Notes under the pieces: model-generated | What the model saw: the letters and a program-made list of their open reading frames with translations, nothing else | The model's database searches: none | Told to the model about the DNA's origin: nothing | Program-made: the position numbers and the translations under genes | Shown here: one piece after another, positions 63,808 through 64,000 of the stretch | How the letters are laid out: every line of letters starts with the position of its first letter | Position numbering within the stretch: the stretch's first letter is position 1 | NCBI GenBank assembly: GCA_017551725.1 | Contig: JAFZKY010000023.1 | Span: 1-64,000, forward strand | Source: Bacteroidales bacterium | Lineage (GTDB): Bacteria > Bacteroidota > Bacteroidia > Bacteroidales > WCHB1-69 | Direction: 5' to 3' | Length of the DNA stretch: 64,000 nt

Positions 63808-64000
63808 TACCGGTTACTCTTTTTAACGGCCTCTTCAGCCTTCTCGATTTCCTTTTGCAGACGGCAGGGGAGACCGTTCTTCTCCATGCATTGGTGACAC
63901 TTCATATCCAGCGTGTACATACGTCCGATGCAGTAGTTGGAGTGTCCGCAACCGCTGGCCGTCACTTCGCCGGAGTGCAGCTTGTTGACGAAATCGGTGT
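63807..64000 (-). CDS. 3' end of a Cys-rich protein of unknown family (5' end outside window)
   Basis: The last 63 residues or so of a minus-strand gene are visible, ending EEAVKKSNR with TAA at 63807-63809; that stop overlaps the ATG of the dehydrogenase by one base. The segment has four spaced Cys residues (SGCGHSNYC, MKCHQCMEK) and another in LPCRLQ, hinting at metal or Fe-S binding, then a charged helix. I do not recognise the family from this fragment. Confidence 0.65.
   Translation of the reverse strand, partial: TDFVNKLHSGEVTASGCGHSNYCIGRMYTLDMKCHQCMEKNGLPCRLQKEIEKAEEAVKKSNR

Overview
The window looks like a chromosomal piece of a Bacteroidota genome, most likely an uncultured Bacteroidales. 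Three things point there. Several secreted proteins end in a type IX secretion (T9SS) type A C-terminal domain. Promoter-like sites fit the Bacteroidota TAnnTTTG pattern and starts lack clear Shine-Dalgarno sequences. The housekeeping set is typical of the order: a type II chorismate mutase/DAHP synthase fusion, coaX-porin-TPR-lptC, a DUF4340 protein and a PepSY-like protein. No rRNA, tRNA, CRISPR array, transposase or phage gene was seen.

Layout. (1) Positions 1-22273, minus strand: four tightly spaced genes (gaps 14, 8 and 26 bp) encode secreted modular proteins. In transcription order they are a 3830-residue beta-helix/CARDB protein, a 436-residue orphan, a 468-residue thrombospondin type 3 protein, and a giant repeat protein of more than 2670 residues that runs off the left edge. 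(2) 22367-25004, plus strand: DUF4340 protein, ribD, yigZ-like. (3) 25001-29743, minus strand: ogt, coaX, outer-membrane barrel, TPR protein, lptC; it converges on yigZ with overlapping stop codons. (4) 29834-43668, plus strand: PepSY-like protein, prmA, a 1496-residue secreted orphan, DAHP synthase/chorismate mutase, carboxy-terminal processing protease, serS, TPR protein, rsmA. (5) 43829-62721, plus strand: two giant paralogous adhesins (2947 and 2647 residues), each with eight cleaved-adhesin-like (choice-of-anchor J) modules alternating with FN3, then a 512-residue leucine-rich-repeat protein. All three carry nearly the same T9SS signal. (6) 62872-64000, minus strand: a D-2-hydroxyacid dehydrogenase and the 3' end of a Cys-rich protein whose stop overlaps the dehydrogenase start.

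About two thirds of the window is devoted to the cell surface. Regions 1 and 5 encode large, repetitive, secreted proteins with protein- or glycan-binding folds and no visible catalytic domain, which suggests adhesion or matrix building by a host- or particle-associated organism. Regions 2-4 are core metabolism, translation and envelope maintenance.

The most unusual signals are a split-looking giant secreted operon, a 21-bp DNA tandem repeat read in frame inside all three T9SS signals, a 25-bp direct repeat flanking the LRR gene, twin palindromes beside that gene's promoter, and a CoaX with Gln where the family has its catalytic Asp.
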